Shown one piece after another: positions 6,352-11,408 of a stretch of 11,408 nt of DNA. The notes under the pieces were generated by a model. The model ran no database searches and was not told the DNA's origin. It saw only the letters and a list, made by a program, of their open reading frames with translations. Source of the DNA: Aquincola sp. GTDB lineage: Bacteria > Pseudomonadota > Gammaproteobacteria > Burkholderiales > Burkholderiaceae_C. The position numbers were made by a program, and so were the translations under genes. The stretch spans positions 1-11,408 of the forward strand of contig JAOUIM010000081.1 in assembly GCA_029884035.1 (NCBI GenBank), given 5' to 3'. The stretch's first letter is position 1; the number at the start of each line of letters is the position of its first letter.

Positions 6352-7959
6352 GCGCACCAGCACGGTCGGGAAGCTGACCGGCAACGTGCGCGGGTAGTCG
6401 CGGCTGAAATGCAGACCGCGGCTCTCGTGCCGCGACAGCGCCGAGCGCACGATCATTTCGGCGCAGTCGACGAGATTGCGCAGCTCGAGCAGGTCGCGCG
6501 TGACCCGGAAATTGGCGTAGTACTCGTCGATTTCGCTGCGCAGCAGGTCGATCCGGTGCAGTGCGCGCTCGAGCCGCTTGGTCGTGCGGACGATGCCCAC
6601 GTAGTTCCACATCAGCAGGCGCAATTCGTCCCAGTTGTGTGCGATCACGACCTGCTCATCGGCGTTCTCGACCTGGCTCTCGTCCCAGGGCGGGAGCCCG
6701 GGTGCCTCCCCGATCGGCTCGGCCGCAATGGCATGGGCGCAGGTGTGACCCAGCACCACGCACTCGAGCAGCGAATTGCTCGCCAGCCGGTTCGCTCCGT
6801 GCAGGCCGGTGTAGGTTGTCTCGCCGACGGCATACAGCCCCGGCAGGTCCGCCCGGCCCTCGAGGTCGGTGACCACGCCCCCGCAGGTGTAGTGCGCGGC
6901 CGGCACGACGGGGATCGGCTGGCGCGCGATGTCGATGCCCAGCTTGAGGCAGCGCGCGTGGATGGTCGGGAAATGCTCCTTGAGGAAGGTCTCGCCCAAA
7001 GGCGTCGCGTCGAGCCACACATGGTCCAGGCCGTGCTTCTTCATCTCGAAGTCGATCGCGCGCGCCACGATGTCTCTGGGCGCCAGCTCCGCCCGTTCGT
7101 CGTGCGCGGGCATGAAGCGGGTGCCGCCAGGAACGCCCGGCCCCAGGCTGGGCAGCTTGAGCTGGGCCCCCTCGCCGCGCAGCGCCTCGGTGATCAGGAA
7201 GCTGCGCTCCTGCGGGTGGTACAGGCAGGTCGGGTGGAACTGGATGAACTCCATGTTGCCGACGCGGCATCCCGCACGCCAGGCCATCGCAATGCCGTCG
7301 CCGGTCGACGTGTCGGGGTTGCTGGTGTAGCGGTAGACCTTGCCGACGCCGCCGGTGGCCAGCACCACGGCCGACGCCGCCAGTGTCTCGACCCGCGCGC
7401 GATCGATGTCCAGCGCATACACGCCGTAGCAGCGTTGCACCTCCTCGCGCTTCAATAGACGGGAGGTGATCAGGTCCACCGCCATCCAGCGCTCGCGAAG
7501 GTCGATGTTCGGGTGTGCGCGCGCCTTGGCCAGCAGTGCTTCGTGGATCGCATGCCCGGTTGCATCGGCGGCATGCGCGATGCGGCGCACCGCATGGCCA
7601 CCCTCGCGTGTCAGATGCAAGCCGAGCGGGCCTTCGGGGTCGGGCGAGAACGGCACGCCCTCGCCCACCAGCCAGCCGATCGCCTCTGCGCTGCGCTGGG
7701 CAATGAAGCGCGCCGTGTGCTCGTCCACCAGGCCTGCGCCGGCATCCTGCGTGTCGCGAACGTGCGACTCGACGCTGTCGTCGCTGCCGAGGACGCCAAC
7801 GATGCCCCCCTGCGCCCATGCCGTGGCCGCCTCGGCTAGGCTGCGCTTGGCCAGCACGACCACGCGGCGCTCGGCCGCCAGGCGCAGAGCGACCGTCAGG
7901 CCGGCAAGGCCGGCACCGATCACAACGACCGTCGGGGGGCGTGAAGGACTGCTGACCAT
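6349..7959 (-). CDS. nadB: L-aspartate oxidase
   Basis: NadB is the FAD enzyme that oxidises L-aspartate to iminoaspartate, the first step of de novo NAD synthesis, using oxygen or fumarate as acceptor. At 536 residues it is full length. The FAD-binding Rossmann motif VVVIGAGLAGL is at 11-21, followed by the flavoprotein segment ATAWAQGGI (45-53). Active-site stretches are FIQFHPTCLY (238-247), ITEALRGEG (256-264), R295 in APRDIVARAID and H356 in PAAHYTCGG. R295 and H356 match E. coli R290 and H351 with the same spacing. The C-terminal FAD site HGANRLASNSLLE (387-399) precedes a helical C-terminal domain. The ATG at 7959 is the only plausible start, since an in-frame TAG lies four codons upstream. 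It is convergent with nadA rather than in the usual nadB-nadA order, and divergent from protein B. Confidence 0.98.
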   Translation of the reverse strand: MVSSPSRPPTVVVIGAGLAGLTVALRLAAERRVVVLAKRSLAEAATAWAQGGIVGVLGSDDSVESHVRDTQDAGAGLVDEHTARFIAQRSAEAIGWLVGEGVPFSPDPEGPLGLHLTREGGHAVRRIAHAADATGHAIHEALLAKARAHPNIDLRERWMAVDLITSRLLKREEVQRCYGVYALDIDRARVETLAASAVVLATGGVGKVYRYTSNPDTSTGDGIAMAWRAGCRVGNMEFIQFHPTCLYHPQERSFLITEALRGEGAQLKLPSLGPGVPGGTRFMPAHDERAELAPRDIVARAIDFEMKKHGLDHVWLDATPLGETFLKEHFPTIHARCLKLGIDIARQPIPVVPAAHYTCGGVVTDLEGRADLPGLYAVGETTYTGLHGANRLASNSLLECVVLGHTCAHAIAAEPIGEAPGLPPWDESQVENADEQVVIAHNWDELRLLMWNYVGIVRTTKRLERALHRIDLLRSEIDEYYANFRVTRDLLELRNLVDCAEMIVRSALSRHESRGLHFSRDYPRTLPVSFPTVLVR

Positions 7960-7965
7960 GGCCCG

Positions 7966-7971
7966 ATTCTA
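7966..7971 (-). promoter_or_regulatory. Putative -10 box of nadB
   Basis: On the minus strand TAGAAT ends exactly 6 nt before the nadB ATG. Its TAG is itself the in-frame stop that fixes the start. A transcription start 6-7 nt after the -10 would coincide with the start codon, so nadB mRNA would be leaderless. No Shine-Dalgarno can exist in that arrangement. No -35 consensus was found. Confidence 0.45.
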
Positions 7972-8016
7972 GGAGGCCGCCTGCAAACAGCCACGCGGCA
8001 CTGCCTTTCGGCGCCT

Positions 8017-8022
8017 TACACT
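8017..8022 (+). promoter_or_regulatory. Putative -10 box of protein B
   Basis: TACACT, the same hexamer as upstream of the DUF4124 gene, stands 40 nt before the ATG at 8063 and 13 nt before an in-frame GTG at 8036. The 103-bp gap 7960-8062 must carry the divergent nadB and protein B promoters. No -35 is clear. Confidence 0.4.
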
Positions 8023-8062
8023 GTCGCGCGCGCCCGTGCGCCCTGCCGCTTCGCCGACTGCC

Positions 8063-9388
8063 ATGACCAAGCCGATCCACGACATGTCCACCTGGGATGC
8101 GTCGGCGCATCCGTCTCGCGCCTTCGAGGAGGATGAGGTCTGGGAAGCCACGCGGCAGCAGACCGCGATGGCCACGCAGATGATGCGTGACAAGGACGAA
8201 TACCTCGCCGATGCCTACAAGCATGTCGGACGCCAGGTCGGCGTGTCGCAGTGGGAGCTGTTCGTTGCGTGCGAGCCCGCCGAGGCGATGCAGCAACAGT
8301 TCGAGGCCCACCAGCCCGAGTTCATCGCGCTGCACGACATCGGCACGCAATCGTCACGCCGCATGCTGGCCGGCTTGGCCGCGGCAGCGGGCCGCCCGGT
8401 GCATCAGCTCCATATCAGGCGCCAGGGCCTCGGGATGCCGCTGGCGCGCATTGAGTTCGTCGAACTGGTGTGCAAGCCCGATCGGCCGCCGCTACGGTTG
8501 TATTCGACCGAAGTCGACGCCGATACTGCGCAGCGCCGACGCTTGGCACGCACGCTGCTCGGCTACAGCCGCCTGGGCGTCGTGATGGTGGGCGACCTGC
8601 CACCGCATGCGCTGAGCTCATCGCTGCTGCCCCTGCGCGATGCAATCAGCGAGGGCCCCTGGTTCAATCGTGAACTGCTGCTGTTGCCCCTGGCCGGCGC
8701 AGCGGCACTCGCAGGTCAGGCCGCGCACCTGGCCAACGGGACGTCCGTCAAGGTGCTGACCACGCCGCTCGTCAAGCGCCCGGCAGAGGCCTGGGCTTAC
8801 CTGCGTGCATCGTGGCACAAGCTGCGTGTCGCGCTCGCGGACGACGCGATCGACCTGCCGGAACTGCTCGACTCGGTGCGCCCGGATGCCGCGTCCGCGA
8901 GTGCCGAAATGCCGGGCGGTCAGTCCGCGTCGGCCGCCCCGGCACGCCCGCCGCTGGTGATGCAGCCCATGCCCGCGGTCAAGGCGGCCGAGGCGCCCGC
9001 ATCGACCGACCCGGCGCTGGCCAGCTACGTGCGCAAGTGCGGCGAGCTCAAGGGCATGGTCAGTTGCTGCGTCTTCGAACTCGCCTCGCAGCGCACCATT
9101 GCCAGTGCGTCGCAAAGCAGCGGGCGTCCCGGCCCGGCAGCACTGGCGACGCATGGCGCGTCGCTGATGGCCTCGATGGCCGAGGCCGCGCACGCGCTGC
9201 ATCTTGGCGACGCGCCGCCCGACGCCGCGATCACGCTCGACCAGCATCACCTGCTGATTCGTACCGTGCCCGGGCGGCGGGGCCTCGCGATGCACGCGGT
9301 GCTCGACAAGGCGCAGGCCAACCTCACGCTGGTGCGGCTGCAACTCCAGCGGCTGGACATCGCCCTCGAGGAAGGCGCGACGCGCTGA
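8063..9388 (+). CDS. Uncharacterised protein B, paralogue of protein A with Roadblock/LC7-like C-terminus
   Basis: No named family recognised. The 441-residue protein lacks a signal peptide or membrane helices and is probably cytoplasmic. It aligns with protein A over both domains: ELFVACEPAEAM (65-76), GRPVHQLHIRRQ (110-121), LRLYSTEV (144-151), VVMVGDL (173-179), EGPWFNRELLLLPL (197-210), VKVLTTPL (229-236) and ASWHKL (249-254). The C-terminal domain (about 318-432) ends with AQANLTLVRLQL, equivalent to SHANLALLKFKL in A. An acidic N-terminal helix (21-58) is longer than in A, and a Pro/Ala/Ser-rich linker (about 274-314) separates the domains where A has only about 12 residues. No nucleotide-binding or catalytic motif is visible. 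Start choice: ATG 8063 begins MTKPIHD; GTG 8036 and ATG 8084 are also in frame and none has a Shine-Dalgarno. It is divergent from nadB and convergent with clpB. The function is unknown. Confidence 0.85.
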   Translation: MTKPIHDMSTWDASAHPSRAFEEDEVWEATRQQTAMATQMMRDKDEYLADAYKHVGRQVGVSQWELFVACEPAEAMQQQFEAHQPEFIALHDIGTQSSRRMLAGLAAAAGRPVHQLHIRRQGLGMPLARIEFVELVCKPDRPPLRLYSTEVDADTAQRRRLARTLLGYSRLGVVMVGDLPPHALSSSLLPLRDAISEGPWFNRELLLLPLAGAAALAGQAAHLANGTSVKVLTTPLVKRPAEAWAYLRASWHKLRVALADDAIDLPELLDSVRPDAASASAEMPGGQSASAAPARPPLVMQPMPAVKAAEAPASTDPALASYVRKCGELKGMVSCCVFELASQRTIASASQSSGRPGPAALATHGASLMASMAEAAHALHLGDAPPDAAITLDQHHLLIRTVPGRRGLAMHAVLDKAQANLTLVRLQLQRLDIALEEGATR

Positions 9389-9404
9389 GCCCGCCCCGGC
9401 GGGC
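9389..9404. terminator. GC-rich hairpin between convergent protein B and clpB genes
   Basis: The 22-bp gap holds GCCCGC-CCCG-GCGGGC, a perfect 6-bp stem with a 4-nt loop. Outer arms CTGAGC (9385-9390) and GCTCAG (9409-9414), which include both stop codons, are also complementary. The hairpin lacks a T-tract on either side, so it is at best a weak or factor-dependent bidirectional terminator, or a 3'-end stabiliser. Confidence 0.35.
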
Positions 9405-9410
9405 ACCCGC

Positions 9411-11408
<1,998 letters not shown>

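Noticed and set aside
7971..7982. Imperfect palindrome AGGAGGCCGCCT beside the nadB -10 box as an operator
   Set aside because: The two half-sites mismatch near the centre, it matches no NAD-regulator site I can recall with confidence, and such GC-rich near-palindromes are common in this DNA.
6656..8350. Long open frame on the minus strand spanning most of nadB and the start of protein B
   Set aside because: It lies out of frame over nadB, with low-complexity Arg/Ala/Gly-rich translation and no family motif. It is a by-product of high GC at third codon positions.

Overview
The window is GC-rich chromosomal DNA with the gene content and protein flavour of a betaproteobacterium, probably Burkholderiales. 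The pointers are a guaB start divergent from a small secreted DUF4124 protein, full-length NadA and NadB of the proteobacterial type, a ClpB with strong proteobacterial similarity, and alanine/arginine-rich codon use. The genus cannot be fixed from sequence alone. No mobile element, tRNA, rRNA, CRISPR or phage gene was seen, and no gene-free stretch exceeds about 165 bases.

Layout, left to right: (1) the 5' end of guaB (-, cut by the window edge), with a TATAAT -10 box upstream; (2) a small secreted DUF4124 protein (+), divergent from guaB; (3) a two-gene minus-strand operon, an MFS permease followed by a thiamine-diphosphate enzyme of the acetolactate-synthase-like family, joined by a TGATG stop/start overlap; (4) an uncharacterised 380-residue protein, called here 'protein A' (+), 22 bp upstream of nadA (+, quinolinate synthase); (5) nadB (-, L-aspartate oxidase), convergent with nadA with no base between the stop codons; (6) an uncharacterised 441-residue protein, 'protein B' (+), divergent from nadB; (7) clpB (-, disaggregase, lacking its N-terminal part because of the window edge), convergent with protein B.

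NadB and NadA carry out the two consecutive steps that turn L-aspartate plus dihydroxyacetone phosphate into quinolinate for de novo NAD synthesis. nadC is not in the window. GuaB is the committed step to GMP. The MFS/ThDP pair looks like a small uptake-and-conversion (or export) unit of unknown substrate.

The most interesting point is that proteins A and B are full-length diverged paralogues. They share an unrecognised N-terminal domain and a C-terminal segment that reads like a Roadblock/LC7 fold, and they bracket nadA and nadB. A second point is that three genes (DUF4124, MFS, nadB) each have a TAnnnT -10-like hexamer ending exactly 6 nt before the ATG, as expected for leaderless or nearly leaderless mRNAs. 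Good Shine-Dalgarno sequences are scarce throughout. A third point is that two convergent gene pairs have touching or overlapping stop codons embedded in palindromes (CTAG and TGATCA), leaving no room for an intergenic terminator.
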